Origin: Bacteroidota bacterium | Lineage (GTDB): Bacteria; Bacteroidota; Bacteroidia; UKL13-3 | Assembly (NCBI GenBank): GCA_947460345.1 | Contig: CANHGM010000007.1 | Location: 53,179 to 117,178, forward strand | DNA length: 64,000 nucleotides | Direction of reading: 5' to 3' | The notes under the pieces: model-generated | Database searches by the model: none | What the model saw: only the letters and a program-made list of their open reading frames with translations | What the model was told of the DNA's origin: nothing | Translations under genes and position numbers: made by a program | Shown: positions 17,267-26,757 of the stretch, one piece after another | How the letters are laid out: each line of letters starts with the position of its first letter | How positions within the stretch are numbered: the first letter of the stretch is position 1

Positions 17267-18235
17267 TTATTGACCTAATATATATGCGAACATCAATGGA
17301 GCCACTATACTGGCATCGCTTTCTACAATAAATTTAGGGGTATCTTTGCTGAGTTTTCCCCAGGTGATTTTTTCGTTTGGAACCGCACCACTATAACTTC
17401 CATAGCTGGTAGTTGAGTCAGACACTTGACAGAAGTATGCCCAGAAAGGAACATCATGCCACTCAAGATCTTGATACATCATAGGCACTACACAGATAGG
17501 AAAATCGCCTGCAATACCGCCACCTATTTGGTAGAAGCCTACCCCTTGTCCGCCTGAGTTAGCTCTGTACCAGTCGGTCAACCACATCATATATTCTATA
17601 CCGCTTTTCATGGTAGAAACTTTTAGCTCACCTTTGATGCAATAACTAGCAAATATATTTCCCATGGTACTGTCTTCCCAACCTGGAACTATAATAGGCA
17701 AGTTCCGTTCGGCAGCCGCCAACATCCAACTGTTTTTAGGATCAATCTCGTAGTATTGTTCCATCACACCACTTAAAAGCATCTTGTACATATACTCATG
17801 TGGTAAGAATCTATCGCCGTTTTCTTCTGCCGTTTTCCATTCTTTATATATATGTTTTTGGATTCTTCTAAATGCTTCCTCTTCAGGAATGCAAGTGTCG
17901 GTTACACGATTGAAACCATGCTCTAACAAATCCCACTCATCATCAGGGCTCAAGTCGCGGTAGTTAGGCACACGTTTGTAATGGCTGTGAGCCACCAAGT
18001 TCATGATGTCTTCTTCAAGGTTAGCACCGGTACAGCTGATGATATCAACCTTGCCTTGACGAATCATTTCGGCAAGAGAGATTCCTAGTTCGGCAGTACT
18101 CATGGCTCCCGCTAAAGAGATAAGCATTTTACCTCCTTTTTCAAGGTGGGTGTTGTATCCTTTTGACGCATCTACTAAAGCAGCTGCATTAAAATGCAAA
18201 AAGTTTTTTTCTATAAATTGTGATATAGGTCCCAT
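17267..18235 (-). CDS. Deoxyhypusine synthase family protein
   Basis: MLISLAGAMSTAELGISLAEMIRQGKVDIISCTGANLEEDI; C-terminal SGAVPNEKITWGKL retains the WGK segment bearing the catalytic Lys in characterised DHS. Confidence 0.9.
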   Translation of the reverse strand: MGPISQFIEKNFLHFNAAALVDASKGYNTHLEKGGKMLISLAGAMSTAELGISLAEMIRQGKVDIISCTGANLEEDIMNLVAHSHYKRVPNYRDLSPDDEWDLLEHGFNRVTDTCIPEEEAFRRIQKHIYKEWKTAEENGDRFLPHEYMYKMLLSGVMEQYYEIDPKNSWMLAAAERNLPIIVPGWEDSTMGNIFASYCIKGELKVSTMKSGIEYMMWLTDWYRANSGGQGVGFYQIGGGIAGDFPICVVPMMYQDLEWHDVPFWAYFCQVSDSTTSYGSYSGAVPNEKITWGKLSKDTPKFIVESDASIVAPLMFAYILGQ

Positions 18236-18242
18236 ATATTTT

Positions 18243-19931
18243 TTAATTAACTAATTTTTTAAATCTTGGTCGGTGTGGTTGTGTTTCACCTAATCTTTGT
18301 TTTTTATTCTCTTCGTAGTCTTGATAATTCCCTTCGAAGAAATATACTTGTGAGTTTCCTTCAAATGCCAAAATATGCGTAGCAACACGGTCTATAAACC
18401 AACGGTCGTGACTGATGACTACCACACACCCTACAAAGTTCTCGATGGCTTCTTCCAATGACCTTAATGTGTTTACATCTATATCGTTTGTAGGCTCATC
18501 TAAAAGCAACACATTGCCACCATCTTTTAAAGTCATGGCTAAATGCAAACGGTTTCTTTCACCTCCTGAAAGTACCCCTACTTTTTTGCTTTGGTCTGTT
18601 CCGTTGAAATTAAATTTAGAAACATAAGCTCTGGTATTTAAAGTAGTATTTCCTACCACCACACTTTCTAAACCGCCACTGATCACTTCGAATACTGATT
18701 TGTCTTTGTCTAGGGCATCATGGCTTTGGTCTACATAAGAAACTTTTACTGTTTCACCTACTTTAAAATCGCCGCTATCTGGTTTTTCTAAGCCCATAAT
18801 CATGCGGAACAAAGTAGTTTTACCAACACCGTTTGGTCCTATAATCCCTACAATTCCTCCACGAGGCAAGCTGATGTTTAAGTTTTCATAGAGCATTTTA
18901 TCTCCATATGATTTTGACACCCCATGAGCTTCTATCACCACATCTCCCAAACGCGGACCTGGTGGAATGAATATTTCTAATTTTTGTTCTTTGTCTTTGG
19001 TTTCTTCTCCCAACATTTTTTCGTAAGAAGCCAAACGGGCTTTGCTCTTAGCCTGACGAGCTTTAGGAGAAAGTCTTACCCACTCCAATTCTCTCTCTAA
19101 TGTTTTTTGGCGTTTAGATTCTGTTTTTTCTTCAGCCGCTAGACGTTTGCTTTTTTGGTCTAGCCAGCTGCTATAGTTTCCTTGCCAAGGAATACCTTCG
19201 CCACGGTCAAGTTCTAAGATCCATCCAGCTACATTATCTAAGAAGTAACGGTCATGCGTTACAGCTATCACTGTTCCTTTAAAGTTTTTCAAGTATTGCT
19301 CTAACCACTCCACACTCTCGGCATCTAAGTGGTTGGTTGGCTCATCTAACAATAAGATATCTGGTTCGCTCAACAATAATCTACATAGAGCCACACGACG
19401 GCGTTCACCACCTGATAAAACATTTACAGGGGTATCTCCTTCAGGGCATGCCAAGGCATCCATAGCTATTTCTAAGCGGTTGTCTAGTTCCCATAAATTG
19501 TAAGCATCAATTTGGTCTTGCAATGGACCTAGTTTGTTCAATAATTTGTCCATCTTATCAGCGTCTTCATAGTTCTCAGGAAGACCAAGAAGTTCGTTAA
19601 TATTGTTATACTCATCAAGAATGGCTTTTAAATGTGCAACTCCTTCGGCAACCACTTCTCTCACTGTTTTGGTATTGTCAATATCAGGCTCTTGAGCAAG
19701 GTATCCAATTTTGAAATCTTGGTTAAACACCACTTCTCCATTGAAGTTTTTGTCTATACCAGCAATGATTTTTAACAAAGTTGATTTCCCTGATCCGTTC
19801 AAACCCAAAACACCAATCTTTGCTCCGTAATAAAAAGAAAGATATATATTTTTTAAGATTTGTTTGCTCGGTGGGATGGTTTTGCTCACGCCAGCCATCG
19901 AGAAAATAATTTTATGTGGTTCGTTACTCAT
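18243..19931 (-). CDS. ettA: ABC-F protein EttA (energy-dependent translational throttle)
   Basis: Two ABC domains, LSGGERRRVALCRLLLSEPDILLLDEPTNHLDAESVEWLEQYL, and the typical EttA C-terminus. Confidence 0.95.
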   Translation of the reverse strand: MSNEPHKIIFSMAGVSKTIPPSKQILKNIYLSFYYGAKIGVLGLNGSGKSTLLKIIAGIDKNFNGEVVFNQDFKIGYLAQEPDIDNTKTVREVVAEGVAHLKAILDEYNNINELLGLPENYEDADKMDKLLNKLGPLQDQIDAYNLWELDNRLEIAMDALACPEGDTPVNVLSGGERRRVALCRLLLSEPDILLLDEPTNHLDAESVEWLEQYLKNFKGTVIAVTHDRYFLDNVAGWILELDRGEGIPWQGNYSSWLDQKSKRLAAEEKTESKRQKTLERELEWVRLSPKARQAKSKARLASYEKMLGEETKDKEQKLEIFIPPGPRLGDVVIEAHGVSKSYGDKMLYENLNISLPRGGIVGIIGPNGVGKTTLFRMIMGLEKPDSGDFKVGETVKVSYVDQSHDALDKDKSVFEVISGGLESVVVGNTTLNTRAYVSKFNFNGTDQSKKVGVLSGGERNRLHLAMTLKDGGNVLLLDEPTNDIDVNTLRSLEEAIENFVGCVVVISHDRWFIDRVATHILAFEGNSQVYFFEGNYQDYEENKKQRLGETQPHRPRFKKLVN

Positions 19932-19950
19932 TTATATATATTTTTGGTCG

Positions 19951-19958
19951 CAAATTTA
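19951..19958 (-). promoter_or_regulatory. Candidate -7 element TAAATTTG for ettA operon
   Basis: TAAATTTGC on the minus strand about 20 bp upstream of the ettA start; no clear -33. Confidence 0.35.
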
Positions 19959-20024
19959 GCATCCAAATCAATAGGAATGAAATGGTGTTTTTATTCTATA
20001 ATCACTCATTCTGACGAATGATAA

Positions 20025-20882
20025 ATGAGAAAAAGTATAAGTATATATATATTACTTTGGTTCGTTTCTTCATGTAAATTTAAGCAATTTAATTTATCTG
20101 ATAGAGACATCGCCAAACACTTCGCTACCAAGGAGGTAAAACCTGCGTATGATTACTTGGTGGCCGAAAATAGAAAATTGTTTTATGCTGAAGTAAATAA
20201 AGACAAACCTTTGCCTTTACTAGTATTGGTGCATGGTTCACCGGGTGCTTGGTATGGTTTTATCACCCAACTTGACGATACTTTGTTGCAAAAGAATTTC
20301 AGGATGATAGCGGTGGACCGATTGGGATTCAACAAGAGTGGAAAGGGCAAAGCAGAGCCTTCTATTGAAGCCCAAGCCGAGATAGTTGCCCAATTGATTA
20401 AGACTAAGAAGAACAACCAAAAAGTGATTTTATTGGGACGTTCGTATGGAAGCCCGATTGTAGCAGTGATAGCAGCCAAATACCCTGAATTGATTGACGG
20501 CTTGGTGATGGTTTCGTCGGGTGTTGACCCCAAGTTAGAGAAATATTTTTTAGCTGGAAAATTAGCTAAGAAGGGATGCTTGTTCAGAGGCTGTATCCCT
20601 TCACCTATAGTTACCGCTAACGATGAGAAAGACTCTTATGCAGCCGAGTTGTATAAGATCTTACCCTATTGGAAAAACATCAAGCAACCTGTGACCATTT
20701 TGCAAGCCCAAGACGACCATATAGTATATCCTAAAAACGGTGATTTCTTAGATTCGGTCTTTGCTCAAAACAAACGCCATTTTCTCAAAGTACCTAAGGG
20801 TGGTCATTTGCTTACTTATACGCAACCTTTACTGGTGAGAGAAGAGATTATGTGGTTGAGGGGGGAGGTTGCCGGGAAATAA
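20025..20882 (+). CDS. Alpha/beta hydrolase lipoprotein
   Basis: Lipobox FVSSCK, VLVHGSPGAWYGF oxyanion region, GRSYGS nucleophile elbow, GGHLLTYTQP catalytic His region. Confidence 0.85.
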   Translation: MRKSISIYILLWFVSSCKFKQFNLSDRDIAKHFATKEVKPAYDYLVAENRKLFYAEVNKDKPLPLLVLVHGSPGAWYGFITQLDDTLLQKNFRMIAVDRLGFNKSGKGKAEPSIEAQAEIVAQLIKTKKNNQKVILLGRSYGSPIVAVIAAKYPELIDGLVMVSSGVDPKLEKYFLAGKLAKKGCLFRGCIPSPIVTANDEKDSYAAELYKILPYWKNIKQPVTILQAQDDHIVYPKNGDFLDSVFAQNKRHFLKVPKGGHLLTYTQPLLVREEIMWLRGEVAGK

Positions 20883-20890
20883 AAGAAATC

Positions 20891-21213
20891 GTGAAACAAA
20901 AACTATATATAATAAAAAAAAAGAAAACAAAAACAAACAAAGAAGTTGAAGAAAAAGACTTCAAAAATAATCTGATAACTTTTGATGAATTGTTAGACCA
21001 AAAGTATGGAAAACTAGGAGATCCCAAACGTGAAGAATGGGAGCAACCATTTAGAAGCTTTTAGACACGAAGCAATATAAAATTAGTGACCGGTTTCTAA
21101 TTCTAAAGAAATCAAATGTAACTTAATATCACAGTATTCAAGAAAAAATAGGGCTTGATGCAGAAACTTCGCTCTCGAGGCGTGAGAAAAAAGAGTCAGG
21201 GAGTATACACTGA
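20891..21213 (+). pseudogene. Decayed XRE/HigA-like antitoxin remnant
   Basis: VKQKLYIIKKKKTKTNKEVEEKDFKNNLITFDELLDQKYGKLGDPKREEWEQPFRSF(*), then after frame correction RHEA..YKISDRFLILKKSNVT(*)YHSIQEKIGLDAETSLSRREKKESGSIH, which lines up with an XRE helix-turn-helix. Confidence 0.5.
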
Positions 21214-21275
21214 GTATATGACCTGATTATTTTTTTAGCACAACGACCAGAGAGGAGTTTATGAGCAAGCCTTAA

Positions 21276-22472
21276 CTAAAACCTCGTCAAGGCCATATCT
21301 GATAAGGTATCCCCAATAGACAAACTAGAAGTGGCAGCTGGGCTCGGGGCATTTAACACATTGATGATTTGAGGTTTCTCTACAATACAAAAATCATCGA
21401 GCAAGCCACCATTTTTATCGCAGGCTTGTGCTCTGATTCCTGCACCACCCGGAGTTAAATCGTCTTCAGTAATTTCAGGAATGAGGCGTTGCAAAGCATG
21501 GGTAAATGCCGATTTTGAAAGCGAACGATAGATTTCACCAATTCCAGTTTTCCAATATTTGAACATCACTTTTCTAAAGCCGGGCCAAGAGAAAGCATCC
21601 CATATATCGGCTATATTAATATCTGTTTTCTTATATCCTTCGCGTTTTAGAGCCAATACTGCGTTAGGCCCTGCCTCTACACCGCCTTTGATCATGCGTG
21701 TATAGTGCACACCCAAGAAAGGAAAACTTGGGTCAGGCACCGGATATATCAGATTCTTAACCAAATATTGTTTCTCTGGTTTAATCATATAATACTCTCC
21801 TCTGAACGGAATGATTTTTACTTGTAAATTTGGTTCGTTGATGGCTGCAATCTTATCGCTAAACAAACCAGCACAGTTGATGATCAGCTTGGTTGAAATC
21901 GTTTGTGTAGTAGTAACAACAGTTGATGGAGAGCCTAGTTTGATGTCTTCAATTTTTTCGTTTAGATATATTTCACCACCTGCTTGCTGAAATAATTCGG
22001 CATATTTTAAACTCACTTGCGTATAGTTGATAATACCTGTTTGAGGCACATATAAACCTGCAATACCGGTGCAGTGTGGCTCGTATTCTTTGATTTGTTC
22101 GGCTGTGATTTTTTTAATTCCCGTTAAGCCATTTTCTACCCCACGCTTATATACATTCTCCATGGGTTCCAATTCTTCGGGCTGGGTAGCTACAATAATT
22201 TTCCCACACAATTCGTAGGGTATATGATGCTCGTCAGCAAAGGCTATGAGTTGGTTATATCCACCTATACAGTTTTTGGCTTTTAAACTCCCAGGTTTGT
22301 AGTATATACCAGAGTGCATCACGCCGCTGTTGTTGCCTGTTTGGTGTTTACACAACACCGATTCTTTTTCAAACAACCCAATATGCAAACTTGGGTTTTT
22401 CTTCTTGAGCTTATATGCTGTGGCTAGTCCAACTATTCCTCCGCCAATAATGGTTATATCAAATGATTTCAA
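21276..22472 (-). CDS. lhgO: L-2-hydroxyglutarate oxidase
   Basis: DITIIGGGIVGLATAYKLKKKNPSLHIGLFEKE, HQTGNNSGVMHSGIYYKPGSLKAKNC, PVPDPSFPFLGVHYTRMIKGGVEAGPNAVLA. Confidence 0.93.
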   Translation of the reverse strand: MKSFDITIIGGGIVGLATAYKLKKKNPSLHIGLFEKESVLCKHQTGNNSGVMHSGIYYKPGSLKAKNCIGGYNQLIAFADEHHIPYELCGKIIVATQPEELEPMENVYKRGVENGLTGIKKITAEQIKEYEPHCTGIAGLYVPQTGIINYTQVSLKYAELFQQAGGEIYLNEKIEDIKLGSPSTVVTTTQTISTKLIINCAGLFSDKIAAINEPNLQVKIIPFRGEYYMIKPEKQYLVKNLIYPVPDPSFPFLGVHYTRMIKGGVEAGPNAVLALKREGYKKTDINIADIWDAFSWPGFRKVMFKYWKTGIGEIYRSLSKSAFTHALQRLIPEITEDDLTPGGAGIRAQACDKNGGLLDDFCIVEKPQIINVLNAPSPAATSSLSIGDTLSDMALTRF

Positions 22473-22491
22473 TCGCAGTAATTTTAGGTCG

Positions 22492-22499
22492 CAAAAATA
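22492..22499 (-). promoter_or_regulatory. Candidate -7 element TATTTTTG for lhgO
   Basis: Reverse complement of caaaaata. Confidence 0.3.
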
Positions 22500-22517
22500 C
22501 GGAGAAGCTACGCTAGT

Positions 22518-23501
22518 TTAAAATTGCGGTTGCACAGGCTTGTTTTCTAGAATAGTTTCAATCTTTTCTATGACTTCATCAGTAAGTAAAGGCACAGCAT
22601 CCAAGGCTTTTAGGTTTTCTTCCAATTGTTGCAATTTAGAAGCACCAAGAATAGCGGTAGAAACATGTTCGTTTTTCAATACCCAGGCTATAGCCATCAC
22701 CGGAAGTGAAATGCCTAGTTCAGTAGCTAGAGCAGCCAATTTTTTTATTTTTTCGATACGCCCTTCTACAAACATTCTTTCCTTTAACCAATCCATTCCT
22801 TCAATATTCAAACGGGTATCGGTAGGCATGCCATTATTATATTTTCCACTCAACAAACCGCTAGCCAAAGGGCTCCAAATAGTGGTTCCCAATCCTTCGT
22901 ATTGATATATATGCAAGTAATCTTTTTCAATTTTTTCGCGTTCAAACATATGGTACTGCGGTTGCTCCATCACTGGGCCCATGAGGTTGTGACGAGCAGC
23001 TTCTATATGGGCTTGAAGAATTTCTTGAGCACTCCATTCGCTGGTTCCCCAATATAATATTTTGCCTTGTTGTATAAGCGTGTTCATAGCCCAAACCGTT
23101 TCAGCAATTGGGGTTTGTTTATCAGGTCTGTGGCAAAAATATAAGTCGATATAGTCAACTTGTAATCTTTTAAGAGCTGCATGACAACCTTCCATAATAT
23201 GCTTTCTACTCAGTCCGGTTTGGTTGGGTTTGCTGTCTTCATATCCAAAAAAAACTTTGCTACTCACCATATAACTGCTGCGTGGCCAAGCGGCTTTTTT
23301 CAATATATTTCCCATTACTATTTCACTTTGTCCACGACTATATATTTCGGCATTGTCAAAGAAATTAATACCTGCGTCGTATGCGGTGTGCATCAATGTT
23401 TCGGCTATTTTGTTTTCTATTTGTTTGCCAAAAGTAAGCCAGCTGCCAAAAGAAACAGCACTTATTTGTATTCCTGTTTTTCCTAATTTTCTGTATTGCA
23501 T
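22518..23501 (-). CDS. Aldo/keto reductase (potassium channel beta-subunit-like)
   Basis: MQYRKLGKTGIQISAVSFGSW, FFDNAEIYSRGQSE, YWGTSEWSAQEI. Confidence 0.92.
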   Translation of the reverse strand: MQYRKLGKTGIQISAVSFGSWLTFGKQIENKIAETLMHTAYDAGINFFDNAEIYSRGQSEIVMGNILKKAAWPRSSYMVSSKVFFGYEDSKPNQTGLSRKHIMEGCHAALKRLQVDYIDLYFCHRPDKQTPIAETVWAMNTLIQQGKILYWGTSEWSAQEILQAHIEAARHNLMGPVMEQPQYHMFEREKIEKDYLHIYQYEGLGTTIWSPLASGLLSGKYNNGMPTDTRLNIEGMDWLKERMFVEGRIEKIKKLAALATELGISLPVMAIAWVLKNEHVSTAILGASKLQQLEENLKALDAVPLLTDEVIEKIETILENKPVQPQF

Positions 23502-23628
23502 GTTATTGATAATTTACTTCTACAATATTAAACAACAAAAAGTGTTCATTGTTTCTAATAAAAAATAGGTGTTTTATAATTAGCCAACAATATATTTGTA
23601 TAAAACTAACGACTTAAAAATAAATTTT

Positions 23629-25371
23629 ATGTTGAGCAAAAAAAATGAGGTACTTTGGAAATATATATGGCTGCTTGTATTTTTTTCTTTAGCGACCCTT
23701 TATTTTACATGGCCTGTAGCTAATCACATTCAAAGTTCTTTTATTGCCGAAAAACAAAAAAGTGATGCAACACAATATATATGGAACAATTATATATTTG
23801 ATGACAATGTAACGTTTGATAAACCTTTATTTGAAACAGACAAGGTTTTAACACCCCAAAAAGTGAATCTGTGGATGCATACTTATACGCCGTTGATGAG
23901 TGCCTTTGGTTTGTTGTTCGATAATAAAATTTTAGGGGTGAATTTATTCATGTTAATCCATTTCATATTAGCAGCTTTAGGAGCTTATATATTGGTAAAT
24001 AAATTTTTGAATCACCATTTAGCATCGGTTTTAGTGGCACTATTATTTGCCTTTTCCCCCTTTAAAATGATTCATCTACCGCAGCATTACCACCTGATGC
24101 TGTGTGGTTTTATGCCATGGTTTATATTGTCTTTTTTACGTTTGAAAGATATATATATATGTAATCAGGTAAAATCGATTGCGTTTTTTAAAGAGGTTGC
24201 CATTTGCTTAGTTCTATGGGTGCTTACCCTGCTCAGTGATTATTACTCAGCAGCATTTCTGATATACTTTGTGGGTTTATATATATTGTATTATGTATAT
24301 ATGAAATACTTTAACCATATAAAAAAGTTGTATATATTGGGTGGTGTGGTCTTGTTGTTTGTAGTTTCTCATGTTATGATAAAATATTTATATGGAAAAG
24401 TAGACGATAAAGGAGGCATCTATTGGGGTGGAGATTTGGTAAATTTGTTTGTTCCTAATGCCAATACTTTCTTGTTTGATAGAAGTTTCTTTGAACTCAA
24501 ATTCCATAATTTGACATACTTGTTGAGCAGCCATGAACATCAGATATATATGGGTATGGTTACTATTTTTTTGTTGCTTACTACAATTGTTATATATATC
24601 AGAAAAAGAGAAACATGGCAGCTGAATGTATGGCAATTTATAGCTGTAGTTTTTATATTGATTGTATTTCCATCTATAAGCTTTGTGGGGCATAGGTTGT
24701 GCTATTCGCCTACAGCATTGTTACATTTCATTCCGTTTTTTAATAATATCAGATGCCCTACGCGTATTTTGGGAATATTGCATTTGATTTTGCCTCTTGG
24801 GTTGTTGATGTATATCATACCTAAGTTGGCTGTTAAATACAACAAAATCAGTATAGATATTTGTTTTGGGTTGCTTATTGTTTTTAGTTTGGTCGATCTT
24901 AAAACCAAGCCTTTAAATACCTTAGGTGAAACTGATGTTCCCAAAGCTATTTCTTATATAAAAGAACTGAAAGGCAAAACATTATTAACCATGCCAACGG
25001 GTATTGTAGATGGCATGGACAAAGTGGGCGATTTTAATGTGAACCAACTCTATTATCAAACCATTCACCACAAGCAGTTAATAGGCGGATATATATCGCG
25101 TTTGCCAAAGAAAACTTTTGAATATTATAAGCAAGACTCGGTGATGAATTATATTTTGAAATTATCAGCTGAGGGACCGTCAGAAATTCCTAAGTTCTCA
25201 ACCGCTGCATTGAATACTTTTCATCAAAAATTCCATCCAGATATGATATACTTAGAAAATCTTTATGCAGGAAAAAACGAATTGGATTTTTTCAAGCATG
25301 TGGTGTTTGAGGGTAAACAAATAAAAGAAACCAAGATTGGGAATGAGGTGGTTTTAGAAATTTTGGAGTAA
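23629..25371 (+). CDS. Multi-pass membrane protein, GT-C glycosyltransferase-like
   Basis: About 580 aa with many TM helices; likely start MLSKKNEVLWKYIW rather than the upstream TTG at 23596. Confidence 0.5.
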   Translation: MLSKKNEVLWKYIWLLVFFSLATLYFTWPVANHIQSSFIAEKQKSDATQYIWNNYIFDDNVTFDKPLFETDKVLTPQKVNLWMHTYTPLMSAFGLLFDNKILGVNLFMLIHFILAALGAYILVNKFLNHHLASVLVALLFAFSPFKMIHLPQHYHLMLCGFMPWFILSFLRLKDIYICNQVKSIAFFKEVAICLVLWVLTLLSDYYSAAFLIYFVGLYILYYVYMKYFNHIKKLYILGGVVLLFVVSHVMIKYLYGKVDDKGGIYWGGDLVNLFVPNANTFLFDRSFFELKFHNLTYLLSSHEHQIYMGMVTIFLLLTTIVIYIRKRETWQLNVWQFIAVVFILIVFPSISFVGHRLCYSPTALLHFIPFFNNIRCPTRILGILHLILPLGLLMYIIPKLAVKYNKISIDICFGLLIVFSLVDLKTKPLNTLGETDVPKAISYIKELKGKTLLTMPTGIVDGMDKVGDFNVNQLYYQTIHHKQLIGGYISRLPKKTFEYYKQDSVMNYILKLSAEGPSEIPKFSTAALNTFHQKFHPDMIYLENLYAGKNELDFFKHVVFEGKQIKETKIGNEVVLEILE

Positions 25372-25385
25372 CAAGACAAGGCAAA

Positions 25386-25420
25386 AAAAAGAGCAGTATT
25401 GCTACTGCTCTTCTCTATAT
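25386..25420. terminator. Intrinsic terminator between convergent genes
   Basis: aaaaaaGAGCAGTAttgcTACTGCTCttct. Confidence 0.8.
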
Positions 25421-25435
25421 ATTTTTTAAATTAGA

Positions 25436-26554
25436 TTATTGACTAATCATCATAGGCATAATCAACATCAAAATTTCTTCATCGTCGTTGTTTTTAATAG
25501 GCAAGATTAAACTAGCTCTGTTAGGTAAAGAGAATTCCATAGCTATGTCATCATTGTCCATATTAGAAATCATCTCAATTAAGTATTTACCATTGAAAGC
25601 AATTTCTAAATCAGAACCCTCGTAAGTACAAGTAAGTCTTTCAGTAGCTTCATTGGCATAGTCATAATCTTCAGCAAAAATGTTTAACTCACTGCCTGCC
25701 AATTTTAATCTGATTTGGCTGGTGGTTTTGTTAGAGAAAATAGCCACACGTTTCAACGCAGAAATAAACTCTAAACGAGAAATCGTTAGTTTGTTAGGGT
25801 TCTCAGTAGGAATAACCGCATTGTAGTCAGGGTAACGCTCATCTATCAATCGACAAATTAATGAAACCCCACCATAAGAAAAGAATGCGTATGATTTATT
25901 AAAGTCTATTTTAACCGGAGTAACATCATTTGGTAATGAATTTTTAAGAAGGGTAACGGCTTTTTTAGGTAATATAAAAGAATTTTCGAAACCATTTTTA
26001 GTTCCATTCTTCTTAAATCTTACCAATCTGTTTGCGTCAGTAGCTACAAAGTTTATATGGTCGTCAAACATTTGACAATACACACCTGTTAAATTCAATC
26101 TTAATTCATCTACCCCTGTAGCAAACAAAGTTTTGTTAATAGCTTTTAAAAGCATGTTAGCAGGCATGGTAATGCTATTGTCTCCTATTACTTCAGGAAT
26201 TTTAGGGAAGTCTTCGCTGTTTTGACCTGTAAGTTTATATCTACCGTTTCCTGTGTTTATTTCAATGGCATGAGAGGCATCGTCAATAGAGAAAGTTACT
26301 GGTTGAGTAGGAAGAGACTTTAAGGTTTCCATAGAAACTTTAGAAGGAACAGCAATATTAACATTGCCATCTGACTCAACCTGCATAGAGGTAGTCATAA
26401 AAGTTTCTAAATCGGTTGTTGTTATTTGTAGATTACCCTCTTTTATTTCAAATAAAAAATTCTCTAAAATAGGTATTAACGGTTTAGAAACCACTACTCC
26501 GTCTACTAAATCTAGTTGTTGTAACAACTGATGGGTTGATGCGATAAACTTCAT
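25436..26554 (-). CDS. dnaN: DNA polymerase III beta clamp
   Basis: MKFIASTHQLLQQLDLVDGVV...PILENFLFEI, NGRYKLTGQNSEDFP, C-terminal LIMPMMI. Confidence 0.95.
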   Translation of the reverse strand: MKFIASTHQLLQQLDLVDGVVVSKPLIPILENFLFEIKEGNLQITTTDLETFMTTSMQVESDGNVNIAVPSKVSMETLKSLPTQPVTFSIDDASHAIEINTGNGRYKLTGQNSEDFPKIPEVIGDNSITMPANMLLKAINKTLFATGVDELRLNLTGVYCQMFDDHINFVATDANRLVRFKKNGTKNGFENSFILPKKAVTLLKNSLPNDVTPVKIDFNKSYAFFSYGGVSLICRLIDERYPDYNAVIPTENPNKLTISRLEFISALKRVAIFSNKTTSQIRLKLAGSELNIFAEDYDYANEATERLTCTYEGSDLEIAFNGKYLIEMISNMDNDDIAMEFSLPNRASLILPIKNNDDEEILMLIMPMMISQ

Positions 26555-26757
26555 TCTTTTACTTTAAATTGCGAATGTGCGAAATTACAATGTTCAATCT
26601 AAGTTTCAATAAAAAAATAAAAGAGATTATAAACAGCTAAAAATCTAAATTTTACAAAAAATCAAAGCTGTATTGATAAACTCCGTATGATATGTGAATG
26701 ATTAATATTGTATTTATACATTAACTTGCTGCACTTTTTTTATCCATACAAATACCC

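Noticed and set aside
25436-26757. dnaN considered as a sign of the replication origin
   Set aside because: No dnaA, recF or DnaA-box cluster nearby; dnaN alone is not enough.
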